DNA of 38,672 nt from Dethiobacter sp. (GTDB taxonomy: Bacteria; Bacillota; Dethiobacteria; Dethiobacterales; Dethiobacteraceae): positions 1 to 38,672 of the forward strand of contig JAGXRN010000027.1 of assembly GCA_018335875.1 (NCBI GenBank), read 5' to 3'. Of the stretch, positions 7,351 to 14,983 are shown one piece after another. A model generated the notes under the pieces. The model saw only the letters and a list, made by a program, of their open reading frames with translations, did no database searches and had not been told where the DNA came from. How positions within the stretch are numbered: position 1 is the first letter of the stretch; the number at the start of each line of letters is the position of its first letter. The position numbers were made by a program, and so were the translations under genes.

Positions 7351-8195
7351 AGCACCGACTCCTCCAGCCACGAACGTATAAGTGTGATTTCTTCCCCATA
7401 TTGGCGGTAATCATCCACAGGCGTCTCAAGCAGCATCGGCAGGTTGACAAACACCGGGTGGGTAATGAGGTTCAGCAAGCCGTCTTTGCCCAGGTAGCCC
7501 CTGCCTATTCTTTCATGGCGGTCTTTGTGACTGCCGGGGGGAAACTTGGAATCATTGAGGTGCAGAGCTTTTACACGGTTTAGGCCCACTGTGCCGTCTA
7601 AGTCGCACGCCAGTTTTTCAACATCATCTTTTTGCAGAAAGTCGTATCCATCCCCTGTCAGGTGGCAGGAATCAATACAGACACCAATTCCTTCCGGATT
7701 CCCCAAAGCCGAGATAATCATGCTGATATCATCCGGGGTCCCTATTTCTGAACCCTGTCCCGCCATTGTCTCAAGCAGCAGCACGGTTTTTCCCGCAAAA
7801 GGCATGAATGTTTCTTCCAGGCAGGCGATAATACGCCTTAAGCCTTCCTCTTTCCCTGAGCCGGCATGGGAACCCGGGTGAATAACCAGGTATTCTACTC
7901 CCACGCGGTCCATACGTATAAGTTCATCAGCAAGAATCATTTTGGCAAAGTTGTAAGCACGTTCAGCCGGGGCGGCCAGGTTCACAGTGTATGGCAGATG
8001 TCCGACAACAGGTTTGATATCGTATTCCTTGCTTATTAAACGCCATTTTTCGATTTCCGCTGCTTCAATGCTTCTTGCCGAGCCTCCCCGTGGGTTGCGT
8101 GTAAAAAACTGAAATGTATTGGCGCCTATTTCCCTTGCCAATTCAGCTGCGTTGTCAAACCCTTTTGATATTGAAAGATGAGAGCCAAGACGCAT
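7347..8195 (-). CDS. nfo: Endonuclease IV (AP endonuclease)
   Basis: A complete 282-residue TIM-barrel DNA-repair enzyme that incises 5' of abasic sites. Metal-binding motifs are visible in order: LVIHPGSHAG (His), LLLETMAGQGSEIG (Glu), CIDSCHLTGDGYD (Asp, His), LHLNDSK (His), DRHERIGRG (Asp, His) and a final LLETP (Glu). N-terminal GSHLSISKG is typical. ATG at 8195 is preceded by GGGGGAG. Length matches the family (about 280). Its former downstream partner, a DUF72 gene, survives only as a fragment. Confidence 0.96.
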   Translation of the reverse strand: MRLGSHLSISKGFDNAAELAREIGANTFQFFTRNPRGGSARSIEAAEIEKWRLISKEYDIKPVVGHLPYTVNLAAPAERAYNFAKMILADELIRMDRVGVEYLVIHPGSHAGSGKEEGLRRIIACLEETFMPFAGKTVLLLETMAGQGSEIGTPDDISMIISALGNPEGIGVCIDSCHLTGDGYDFLQKDDVEKLACDLDGTVGLNRVKALHLNDSKFPPGSHKDRHERIGRGYLGKDGLLNLITHPVFVNLPMLLETPVDDYRQYGEEITLIRSWLEESVL

Positions 8196-8291
8196 TATTC
8201 TCCCCCTTTTTACTTGTATAGGTGCTTATGTAAGTTATACCATGTCCGGGTGGCACTGGCAATTATCAACAGCCGGGAAAATACAAAAGTA

Positions 8292-8310
8292 AAGCTCCGG
8301 ACCGGAGCTT
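8292..8310 (-). terminator. Terminator hairpin after the spore-protein gene
   Basis: Perfect palindrome AAGCTCCGG-A-CCGGAGCTT. On the minus strand it is followed by TACTTTTGTATTTT. It lies 10 nt past the SASP stop. Confidence 0.7.
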
Positions 8311-8319
8311 CACAAGTTA

Positions 8320-8553
8320 TCATCTTTTGCGCAATTTACTCTTATCCTGCTCTTCTTTACCCTGTTCGTCCCGCCGCAGCTGTTTTGACATCTGCCCTCC
8401 GACCTTACCGGTTTCCCTGGCGGTCAGGTTCTCCCAGCCGGATTCTTTTATTTTTTCGTCCAGGCCCAACTCTTCGGCTATTTCATACTTCATTTTCTCC
8501 AGCTGCTTTTCCCTTGCCGACATTTTTTCAGGCTTTTTCTTATACTTTGGCAT
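8320..8553 (-). CDS. Small acid-soluble spore protein, alpha/beta type
   Basis: A 77-residue protein. The core EIAEELGLDEKIKESGWENL plus TARETGKVGGQM is the alpha/beta SASP signature (helix, turn, GxVGGxM). These proteins coat and protect DNA in the dormant spore and are cleaved by GPR protease on germination. The N-terminus is unusually basic (MPKYKKKPEKMSAREKQ), as in SspF-like members. ATG at 8553 has CAGGAGG at ideal spacing. A sigma-G-like promoter lies upstream (8587-8615). Strong evidence that the organism sporulates. Confidence 0.88.
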   Translation of the reverse strand: MPKYKKKPEKMSAREKQLEKMKYEIAEELGLDEKIKESGWENLTARETGKVGGQMSKQLRRDEQGKEEQDKSKLRKR

Positions 8554-8586
8554 ACAATACCTCCTGTCAGGAAGAGCGTTTACCGC

Positions 8587-8615
8587 TAGTATGCGCAATC
8601 ATCATCTTCTTATCC
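8587..8615 (-). promoter_or_regulatory. Sigma-G-like promoter of the SASP gene
   Basis: On the minus strand a -35-like GGATA is followed after 17 nt by CATACTA, matching the forespore sigma-G -10 consensus (CATNNTA). It is positioned about 35 nt before the SASP start codon, as expected for forespore expression. Confidence 0.55.
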
Positions 8616-8766
8616 TTTTTGCCTACCGCTGTGGGCTTTCAACAGCCATAACCATCCGGTCCATGTCCATGTCGGTGTCACCGCGTCATCCCCTTGATGG
8701 CAGCTTTCTAATCACCGGTTTTATCCCGCCATAATTTTACCCGCTACACGGGTAATATTTTCACCG

Positions 8767-8847
8767 TCACCCGCCGCCGCCTCGCATAATCATAAAGACA
8801 GCCGCAATTACACCGGCAAACAGCAAGGCGCCAAAAAATTTTTCCAC
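8767..8847 (-). CDS. Tiny single-span membrane protein (26 aa)
   Basis: GTG at 8847 is preceded by GGGGAGGTGGG. The 26-residue product is MEKFFG, a hydrophobic stretch ALLFAGVIAAVFMIM, then Arg and four Gly. It has the form of small Firmicutes membrane peptides. No family recognised. The strong ribosome binding site and clean hydrophobic profile are the only support. Confidence 0.5.
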   Translation of the reverse strand: MEKFFGALLFAGVIAAVFMIMRGGGG

Positions 8848-8910
8848 TGGTCCCACCTCCCCACATGAGCTTTGCAATCAATTAATATCAAGAACTGCTT
8901 TATAAATACC

Positions 8911-8938
8911 TTTACCATAACAAAAATAAAGGTATAAT
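8911..8938 (+). promoter_or_regulatory. Vegetative promoter of superoxide dismutase
   Basis: TTTACC, 16-nt spacer, perfect TATAAT at 8933-8938, about 40 nt upstream of the start codon. Confidence 0.6.
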
Positions 8939-8977
8939 ATTAATACATAAATATTTATGGAAAAAGGAGGAATAATC

Positions 8978-9562
8978 ATGAACGAACTAACAGCGAAAGA
9001 TTTAAGGAGCGGGATTGCGGGTTTCTCCAAACAGCAGCTCGAGGAACATCACGGCACACTTTACAAGGGATATGTAAATAAGGCAAATGAAATACGCAAG
9101 CTTCTCAAAGATGTGGACTACAGCAAAGCCAATCAGACCTTCAGCGACCTGCGCGCCATGAAAATTGAAGAGACTTTTGCCTTAAACGGCATCAAACTGC
9201 ACGAGGCCTACTTTGACAACATGGGCGGCCAGGGCGGCAGGGCATCCGGCAGGGCGCTGGCAATGATAGAACACGACTTCGACTCTTACGAGAAGTGGGA
9301 AAAAGACTTCAAAGCTACCGGACTGGCAGTACGCGGCTGGGTTGTACTGGCTTATGACCTTGAAGACGGATCACTTCACAACTTCGGCAGCGACTCGCAC
9401 AACCTCGGCGCCATCTGGAATGCCGCCCCCATATTGGTCATGGACACTTATGAGCATGCCTACATGATAGACTTCGGAGTGAAGCGCGCACCTTACATTG
9501 AAGCATTTATGAATACCGTTGACTGGGATGTAGTAAATTCACGCCTGGCGTTGTTCTTTTAA
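8978..9562 (+). CDS. Superoxide dismutase, Fe/Mn family
   Basis: A 194-residue enzyme that dismutates superoxide in the cytoplasm. The metal ligands can be placed: His in LEEHHGTLYKGYV, His in GIKLHEAYF, and Asp plus His in VMDTYEHAYMIDFGVKR, followed by the conserved YIEAFMNTVDWDVV. The middle differs from classical SODs: the GGHxNHxxFW segment is replaced by LHEAYFDNMGGQGGRASG, as in a divergent group found in anaerobes. ATG at 8978 is preceded by AAAGGAGG. The last 24 nt overlap the end of the convergent DUF1786 gene. Metal preference cannot be decided. Confidence 0.9.
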   Translation: MNELTAKDLRSGIAGFSKQQLEEHHGTLYKGYVNKANEIRKLLKDVDYSKANQTFSDLRAMKIEETFALNGIKLHEAYFDNMGGQGGRASGRALAMIEHDFDSYEKWEKDFKATGLAVRGWVVLAYDLEDGSLHNFGSDSHNLGAIWNAAPILVMDTYEHAYMIDFGVKRAPYIEAFMNTVDWDVVNSRLALFF

Positions 9563-10552
9563 AGCCGCCGCAAGGCCAAAGCAGCCCATGAGCATCATAT
9601 TTCCCTGCGGCGCGGCTAAATAATAGTCATTCCCCCACAGCAGCGAGCGCCGCGGGCCGGTGACAGTGGTGAGGGCAGGCTTTATCTTCTCCTGCGGTGG
9701 GACGCAGCCATGTCCGTTATCGTCGAAAACCTCTTTATTTGTAAGTGTTCCTGCCAGCAGGCGCTCCAGGTAGGAAACAAGTTTTTGTTGTGTCACTGCA
9801 TTTGTATGGTGTTCAAACAGCCCCAGAATCCTCTCTCCCTGTACAATGGCGGCAAATGTATGCTGGTTTCCTATGTTAATAATGACAACACCTGAGCTGT
9901 GGGCCGCTGCTTTAACACGGGGGTCACACAAAGCGCCAAGCACTGCAGCGCCGCACGTATCCATCAGTAAAGCTTTCGGCACTGTTTCCTTTACTGACTG
10001 CATCCGCGTCAATGCAGCAGGCACATCTTTATATGCCAAGTCATTAAGTTTTCCGCCTGACGCCATAAATTGCTCCCAGAGCCGGAATCGAAAGACACGG
10101 TTTGATTCATACGGCGAATAGCCGTGATCCTGGACCGCCACGGCAAATCCCGCGGGCAGGTATTCACCTACTTCATCCAGCAAGCGCTTGTACATAGCAA
10201 GGTCAACATCATGCAGTTCAACAACTTCTGAACCTGCAGGAGGCTCACTGCCGATCCTTATGCCCAGCGCCTCGACCCGGTTGGGGTCATCATGTATGGT
10301 CAGAGCCGCCTTGGGAGTGGCCACCACGGCCAAACCCCGGGCCAAGTGCTCCCTGACGGCACGCACCGAAGGCCCGCCCCCCATCACACCACCCGTTAGA
10401 AAAAGGGATTTGTTTGCCGAGGTCGCCCTGGCAATTTTGGCAGCTACCAGCCGGGTAGGAGAAGGCAGCACCATTTGAATGCAATTTTCAAGTGCCTTGC
10501 TTTCATCATAGAGCAAAATGTCCTGTGTACCGCCGCCGATGTCTACAGCCAA
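9539..10552 (-). CDS. DUF1786-family protein (actin/Hsp70-like ATPase fold)
   Basis: About 337 residues. The N-terminal DIGGGTQDILLYD is the phosphate-1 motif of the ASKHA (actin/Hsp70/sugar kinase) superfamily, and INIGNQHTFAAIV near residue 225 would be the second phosphate loop. The family is annotated DUF1786 and is common in anaerobes; its substrate is not known to me. The start is uncertain: TTG at 10552 lacks a nearby ribosome binding site, while AGGAG lies about 24 nt upstream in a frame that continues as KRINKLLAVDIGGG, so initiation at a rare ATT codon is possible. It converges on superoxide dismutase with a 24-nt overlap. Confidence 0.78.
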   Translation of the reverse strand: MAVDIGGGTQDILLYDESKALENCIQMVLPSPTRLVAAKIARATSANKSLFLTGGVMGGGPSVRAVREHLARGLAVVATPKAALTIHDDPNRVEALGIRIGSEPPAGSEVVELHDVDLAMYKRLLDEVGEYLPAGFAVAVQDHGYSPYESNRVFRFRLWEQFMASGGKLNDLAYKDVPAALTRMQSVKETVPKALLMDTCGAAVLGALCDPRVKAAAHSSGVVIINIGNQHTFAAIVQGERILGLFEHHTNAVTQQKLVSYLERLLAGTLTNKEVFDDNGHGCVPPQEKIKPALTTVTGPRRSLLWGNDYYLAAPQGNMMLMGCFGLAAALKEQRQA

Positions 10553-10612
10553 CAGCTTATTAATACGCTTTTTCCACTCCTGACTTCTTAACCATAGTAT
10601 GATAAAATTTTA

Positions 10613-10807
10613 TCACAAGACAGTACCCGGCTGTGGATTTGCAGGATCTTCAGGTTTAGTGATTTCACTTACCAAAGCATTGTCAGGGATTTCTTCTCCC
10701 GGTTTGTCGCACTGCTTCTTCAAGCGGCAGCGAATAAACCAGATTAAAGGCCAGATTACTACTTTCGGTATTATAAAAAGGGCAAGTACTAAAGTACGCA
10801 GCATCAT
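10613..10807 (-). CDS. Small membrane-anchored protein, unknown
   Basis: Sixty-four residues: an N-terminal hydrophobic helix (LRTLVLALFIIPKVVIWPLI), a basic stretch RCRLKKQC, then a polar proline-rich tail likely in the cytoplasm. AGTAGGTGA lies just before ATG ATG at 10807. No family recognised. Codon use is normal for the region. Confidence 0.5.
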   Translation of the reverse strand: MMLRTLVLALFIIPKVVIWPLIWFIRCRLKKQCDKPGEEIPDNALVSEITKPEDPANPQPGTVL

Positions 10808-10927
10808 TTCACCTACTATATTGTCAGATAGGGTAACTACATAGGTTAATTATATACCTCCCCTTTTTTAAAATAAAGCGTTAATGCAGGAAAAAATAAA
10901 AGATCGTAAAACAGGAGGCGAAATCAA

Positions 10928-11086
10928 ATGGAAAAATGGGTTTGTACTGTCTGTGGTTATGTTTATGACCCCGCTGAGGGAGACCCCGATAACGGTGTGG
11001 CGCCCGGCACTCCTTTTACCGAACTGCCCGAAGACTGGGTCTGCCCGGAATGCGGCGTAGGCAAAGACATGTTTGAACAGGAATAA
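10928..11086 (+). CDS. Rubredoxin
   Basis: A 52-residue electron carrier with a single Fe held by four cysteines in two knuckles, CTVCGY and CPECGV, with the conserved [12 protein letters not shown] and W-VCP segments between. It usually serves oxygen or superoxide reductases, rubrerythrins and other redox enzymes in anaerobes. ATG at 10928 has ACAGGAGG upstream. It is monocistronic, with its own terminator right after the stop. Full length for the family. Confidence 0.97.
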   Translation: MEKWVCTVCGYVYDPAEGDPDNGVAPGTPFTELPEDWVCPECGVGKDMFEQE

Positions 11087-11087
11087 A

Positions 11088-11123
11088 AAAAATACAGCAG
11101 CTGACTGGCTGCTGTATTTTTTT
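11088..11123 (+). terminator. Rho-independent terminator of rubredoxin
   Basis: Stem AATACAGCAGC/GCTGCTGTATT, loop TGACTG, then a T run, immediately after the stop codon. Confidence 0.92.
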
Positions 11124-11150
11124 GTGTCAAGGGGACAGTCCCCTTGACAC
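11124..11150. repeat. Perfect inverted repeat GTGTCAAGGGGAC-A-GTCCCCTTGACAC
   Basis: Thirteen-base-pair arms with a single central base. The half-site GACAAGGGGAC or GACACGGGGAC recurs at 34763, 35288 and 37326, so this appears to be one form of a dispersed repeat. A further TTGACACA follows at 11154. Confidence 0.75.
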
Positions 11151-11171
11151 ACACTTGACACATTTTTTTGA

Positions 11172-11510
11172 CTAAAGGGCCGCTGGGCCGCGCTCGCCGG
11201 TGCGGATGCGGATTGCATCTTCAACCGGCGAGATAAAAATCTTACCGTCCCCCATCTCGCCTGTTTTAGCTTCCTCAATAATCAGGGACAGAATTTCTTC
11301 CACTCTATCATCCGCAACAACCATTTCTATTTTGACTTTGGGCAGCAGATCCACGGAATAAAGGTTGCCGCGATACTGTGCGGTTTTTCCCTGCTGGTGG
11401 CCGCAGCCGATAACATGAGTGACAGTCATGCCCTTCACGCCCTCCCTGCCAAGCCTATCCTTAACCACTTCAAACTTAGCCGGCCTGATAATGCAAGTTA
11501 TCTTTTTCAT
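11172..11510 (-). CDS. Nitrogen regulatory protein P-II (GlnB/GlnK family)
   Basis: A 112-residue trimeric signal protein that senses ATP/ADP and 2-oxoglutarate. The T-loop is present (GKTAQYRGNLYSVDLLPK) with Tyr at the uridylylation position 51 and Tyr46. The B-loop TGEMGDGKIF and the C-terminal IRIRTGERGPAAL are canonical. GGGAGGAATGCAGA precedes the ATG. It is the downstream gene of an amt-glnK type pair in reversed order: the ammonium transporter it would regulate lies just upstream but is broken. It may therefore act on another Amt or on nitrogen enzymes elsewhere. Confidence 0.95.
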   Translation of the reverse strand: MKKITCIIRPAKFEVVKDRLGREGVKGMTVTHVIGCGHQQGKTAQYRGNLYSVDLLPKVKIEMVVADDRVEEILSLIIEEAKTGEMGDGKIFISPVEDAIRIRTGERGPAAL

Positions 11511-11530
11511 TCTGCATTCCTCCCTCGTAT

Positions 11531-11978
11531 TTACCGGACTTGAGCCACCTGCGGCATCATAGCACTCTTGGCAAAGTCAGCATAAGCCTCCATACCATGT
11601 TCGCCGATGTCAAGTCCTTCTTCTTCTTCCTTGGCTGAAACACGAAGCCCCACAGTGGCTTTAATAACTCTGAACAGTGTAAATGATGTAGCCAACATCC
11701 AAGCGCCAACAGCCGCAAATCCAATTGCCTGCACAGCAAGCAGCGCAGTCCCGCCGCCGTAAAAAAGACCGCCCTCAGTGGCAAAGAAACCTACCATACC
11801 AGCCGAACCACAGTATAAATACCCCCAGAGCGCCGAGCGTGATATTATGTCCGGGGATTGCAGCTGGTTTTCCGTCGCTGTTATATTTACCGATACGGGG
11901 GCCCAGCACCGCGGCGCCAACCAGGGCAGCCCACCCTCCCACCGAATGAACCACGGTAGAACCGGCAAAACCTTGCAA
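11531..11978 (-). pseudogene. Ammonium transporter (Amt) remnant
   Basis: Two pieces of an Amt/AmtB gene in different frames. The first (11978 leftward to about 11790) reads [19 protein letters not shown] ... [21 protein letters not shown], the conserved middle of Amt. The second (about 11770 to 11531) reads GGLFYGGGTALLAVQAIG through VGLRVSAKEEEEGLDIGEHG, the C-terminal helix and tail. The N-terminal 150 or so residues are missing, roughly 150 residues between the two pieces are deleted, and the junction is frameshifted. No functional channel can be made. Confidence 0.85.
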
Positions 11979-12145
11979 GCACTATATTTGAAATAGCCTT
12001 TCGCAATATGAAATTATTTTTAATGGTTAGTATTAACACTCAAGTCATTTTTATGTTAAAATAACGTTAATTCTATACCAATATTTTTCGAAGCAGTTTT
12101 TTTACAGTTGGGCGAGATAATAAACCGTGGACGGAGGTTTCTATA

Positions 12146-13240
12146 ATGAAAACGATTAAACGACTGGGGGTTCTCACAGGCGGCGGTGACGCACCGGGAC
12201 TGAATGCAGTGATCAGGGCGGTGGCAAAGACTGCTTTTTACAGGTTTGAGCTTGAAGTTGTGGGCATTTTAAACGGCTTTGGCGGCATGATTAATAATGA
12301 GCATCTCCTTCTCGGCGACAGCCACGTCTCGGGCATCCTGCACCGGGGCGGGACCATACTGGGCACCACCAACAGGGACAACCCCTTCCGCTACCCTGTG
12401 GGCAAAGAAGACGGCCAGACAATCTGGCAGGACGTGTCTGAACAGGCAATGGACAACCTGGAGAAAATGGGTATCGATGTGCTGGTGGTTGTGGGAGGCG
12501 ACGGCAGCCTTTTTATCGGCAATGAATTATACAAAAAAGGAGTCCCCGTGGTGGGGATACCAAAGACAATCGATAATGACCTGTCGGCCACAGATATTAC
12601 TTTTGGTTTTGACACCGCTCTCAACACCGCCACAGACGCCATTGACAAGCTGCATACCACCGCGGAGTCTCACCACCGCATTATGATACTTGAGGTGATG
12701 GGCAGAAACGCAGGCTGGATCGCCCTCCAATCCGGCATGGCCGGGGGCGCCGATGTCATACTCATACCTGAGATAGCCTTCAGCTACGAGAGCATCATTG
12801 AAAAAATCAACTGGCGGCGGTCATTGGGCAAAAAATTTTCCATTATGGTGGTGGCGGAAGGCGCCCCTCTTCCCGGCGGAGAAACAATCTACCAAAAACA
12901 GATTGCAGATAACCCTCTCTTAAACAAGCTTGGCGGTGTGGCTGAGATAGTGGGCCGGGAGATAGAACACCGCTTCGGCCTGGAGACACGTGTGACCGTC
13001 CTTGGCCACCTGCAGCGCGGCGGGACGCCTACCCCCTTTGACCGCAACCTGGGCACCCGTTTCGGAGTCAAAGCTGTTGAACTCGCTGTCAGCGGCCAAT
13101 ACGGTCAAATGGCCTGCCTCTGCAGCGGAGCGATTCAATCTGTCTCCTTAGAAGCAGCAGTGGCAGAACAGAAGCGCGTCAAACCCGATGGCGAACTGGT
13201 AAGAGCAGCTAAGTCTGTGGGGACATCATTTGGCGATTAA
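12146..13240 (+). CDS. pfkA: 6-phosphofructokinase (group III type)
   Basis: A 364-residue glycolytic enzyme. Nucleotide and substrate motifs: GVLTGGGDAPGLN (10-20), GGDGS (117-121), PKTIDND (139-145), EVMGRNAGW, and HLQRGGTPTPFDR. Gly120 at the position of E. coli Gly104 fits ATP use, whereas Asp there marks PPi enzymes. Lys140 at the E. coli Gly124 position is shared by actinobacterial ATP-dependent and PPi-dependent group III enzymes. So I expect an ATP-PFK of the allosterically simple group III, but phosphoryl donor choice should be tested. CGGAGG precedes the ATG; a weak hairpin overlaps the stop codon at 13232-13247. Confidence 0.92.
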   Translation: MKTIKRLGVLTGGGDAPGLNAVIRAVAKTAFYRFELEVVGILNGFGGMINNEHLLLGDSHVSGILHRGGTILGTTNRDNPFRYPVGKEDGQTIWQDVSEQAMDNLEKMGIDVLVVVGGDGSLFIGNELYKKGVPVVGIPKTIDNDLSATDITFGFDTALNTATDAIDKLHTTAESHHRIMILEVMGRNAGWIALQSGMAGGADVILIPEIAFSYESIIEKINWRRSLGKKFSIMVVAEGAPLPGGETIYQKQIADNPLLNKLGGVAEIVGREIEHRFGLETRVTVLGHLQRGGTPTPFDRNLGTRFGVKAVELAVSGQYGQMACLCSGAIQSVSLEAAVAEQKRVKPDGELVRAAKSVGTSFGD

Positions 13241-13320
13241 AATCGCCTATTCTTAGCTGTATTATATAAGGCTATCTCTGCAAGTATATATAATACCAGA
13301 ATACATAAGGAGGATTTTTC

Positions 13321-13917
13321 ATGCGACGTGGAATAATAATTGGACTGGCAGGCCTGCTGATATTGATCTTTGCGCTTATCATGCTCAGAGGCGGACCAGG
13401 GGCTGAACCTGGCCCCAAGCTGGCAGACTTTTTCCCGCTGACACAGGGCAGCAGCTGGGATTACCTGGGAGAAGGTAACGAATTCGCCGCCCTCACCCGT
13501 GAGGTATTATTTACCCAAGGCAACAGGGCCCAGATTCGCGAGGATACAGGGGGTACAGTCAGCGCCTTAATCTTTGAGGTGACTGAAGACGTTGTCCGGC
13601 GTATCTACAATCAGCCGGAATTCTATGATAGAGTCAGTCTTCTCGACCAACCGGCCAATGATAATACAATTATTCTGCAAAGGCCCCTGGAGGTCGGCAA
13701 CCGTTGGGGTTCGCCGGTGGAGAGGGAAATTGTCGCCACAAACGCAAGCGTTGAAACACCGGCAGGCCGGTTTGAAAATTGTATTAAAATTCAACTCACA
13801 TTCGAGAACTCCATCCTTTTCGAGTACTACAGGCAAGGCGTGGGACTTGTGAAAAGAGAGTTCATAGCCGGTGACGACCGGATAACTTCTACACTTAAAA
13901 CTTACCAAATTAAGTAG
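13321..13917 (+). CDS. Membrane-anchored extracytoplasmic protein, unknown
   Basis: A 198-residue protein with an N-terminal signal anchor (basic MRRG, then IIIGLAGLLILIFALIML) and a soluble domain of about 170 residues outside the membrane. The domain begins FFPLTQGSSWDYLGEG, a pattern I associate with Firmicutes surface proteins of beta-rich fold, and includes an ETPAGRFENCIKI segment. There is no lipobox Cys. AAGGAGG precedes the ATG. No function can be assigned. Confidence 0.75.
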   Translation: MRRGIIIGLAGLLILIFALIMLRGGPGAEPGPKLADFFPLTQGSSWDYLGEGNEFAALTREVLFTQGNRAQIREDTGGTVSALIFEVTEDVVRRIYNQPEFYDRVSLLDQPANDNTIILQRPLEVGNRWGSPVEREIVATNASVETPAGRFENCIKIQLTFENSILFEYYRQGVGLVKREFIAGDDRITSTLKTYQIK

Positions 13918-14109
13918 CGGTTGACAGAAAAAATCAGTCATATAAAAACTGAGTAAACGGGGATGTCGGAGAATCTCACCTGTCAACCTACGGCATGGTT
14001 GCAGGAATGCTGCTGATGGCAGTCAGTCTTTTGTTATTTATCTGATTTGCATTTTGTAGTAACCTTATAAAATTCTTTTTATCATAGCCATCCCCTGTTT
14101 AAAACCGGT

Positions 14110-14952
14110 TTAACTGGGATTTCCACCCTTACCTGGTGTGTCGTAAGGTAGGGGGATATACTGTACCGAAGCGCGGCTGCGCATTGGCTGCGGGAAAAGG
14201 TCCATCAGGTCGTAAAACTCCTTGGGCATAAGTCCGCAGGCCGGCAGCCCCATTGTTCCCAGCTCACTGCAGGTAATGGGGTAGTCATGGGTCCACTGTC
14301 CTTCTGTCAGCTGTGCCGCCATCTCACGCGCTCTTTCTTCTCCCATTCTTTCCAGCAAAATTTCATAAACACGGTTCTTTACCTGGTTTACCGCTTTTTC
14401 AGCCACGTCGCCAAGGATCAGAGTCTCATCGTCGAGTTCATTGGCATCTTTCCGTGAAATTGCCTTCAGGATGGATACTGCAGGATAGCGGCCTATCTGC
14501 GGGTCAACCGGCCCAAGCACTGCGTTGGCATCCATGATGATTTCATCAGCGGCCAAAGCGATTAGTGTGCCGCCCGACATGGCATAATGGGGTACAAATA
14601 CAGTGACTTTGGCCGGGTGGTTTTTAATGGCATGGGCGATTTGCTCTGAAGCCAGCACAAGCCCCCCCGGGGTGTGAAGTAAAAGGTCGATTGGCATCTC
14701 GGGCGGGGTAAGGCGAACAGCCCGCAGTATCTGCTCCGAGTCCTCAATGTTTATAAAACGGGTCAGAGGTATCCCCAGGAATGACAGTGATTCCTGCCTG
14801 TGGATCATGGTAATGACACGGGATCCCCTCTTTTTCTCAAGTTCCCTGAGCACACGAAGCCTCATCGCTTCAAGCCTCGCTTGTTTAATTGCCGGGCTGA
14901 GTGCTGAAATAATAAAGAAAACCCAGATAATCTGAAAAAAGTTAAATTCCAT
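14110..14952 (-). CDS. SDH-type serine proteinase, ClpP/SppA fold
   Basis: A 280-residue protein with an N-terminal membrane segment (NFFQIIWVFFIISALSPAI) and a ClpP/crotonase-like domain. IDLLLHTPGGLVLASEQIA is the oxyanion-hole region, and HYAMSGGTLIALAADEI carries the probable nucleophilic Ser. This matches the SDH proteinase family (PF01972-type, related to signal peptide peptidase SppA). ATG at 14952 is chosen because GGAGGAGC lies just upstream; the frame extends further but into the Sir2 gene. It lies 31 nt downstream of the Sir2 gene, so the two are co-transcribed. The substrate is unknown; a membrane-protein quality-control role is inference. Confidence 0.83.
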   Translation of the reverse strand: MEFNFFQIIWVFFIISALSPAIKQARLEAMRLRVLRELEKKRGSRVITMIHRQESLSFLGIPLTRFINIEDSEQILRAVRLTPPEMPIDLLLHTPGGLVLASEQIAHAIKNHPAKVTVFVPHYAMSGGTLIALAADEIIMDANAVLGPVDPQIGRYPAVSILKAISRKDANELDDETLILGDVAEKAVNQVKNRVYEILLERMGEERAREMAAQLTEGQWTHDYPITCSELGTMGLPACGLMPKEFYDLMDLFPQPMRSRASVQYIPLPYDTPGKGGNPS

Positions 14953-14983
14953 CTTTGCTCCTCCGTTTCTTGTTCTCGTTATT

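Noticed and set aside
8327..8734. 135-codon plus-strand frame over the SASP gene
   Set aside because: It opposes the SASP gene, which has the family signature, a ribosome binding site and a sigma-G-like promoter.
13918..14109. Short hydrophobic frame ending at about 14044 (GMVAGMLLMAVSLLLFI)
   Set aside because: Possibly the tail of a lost membrane gene, but it is too short, has no start with a ribosome binding site, and no family is recognisable.
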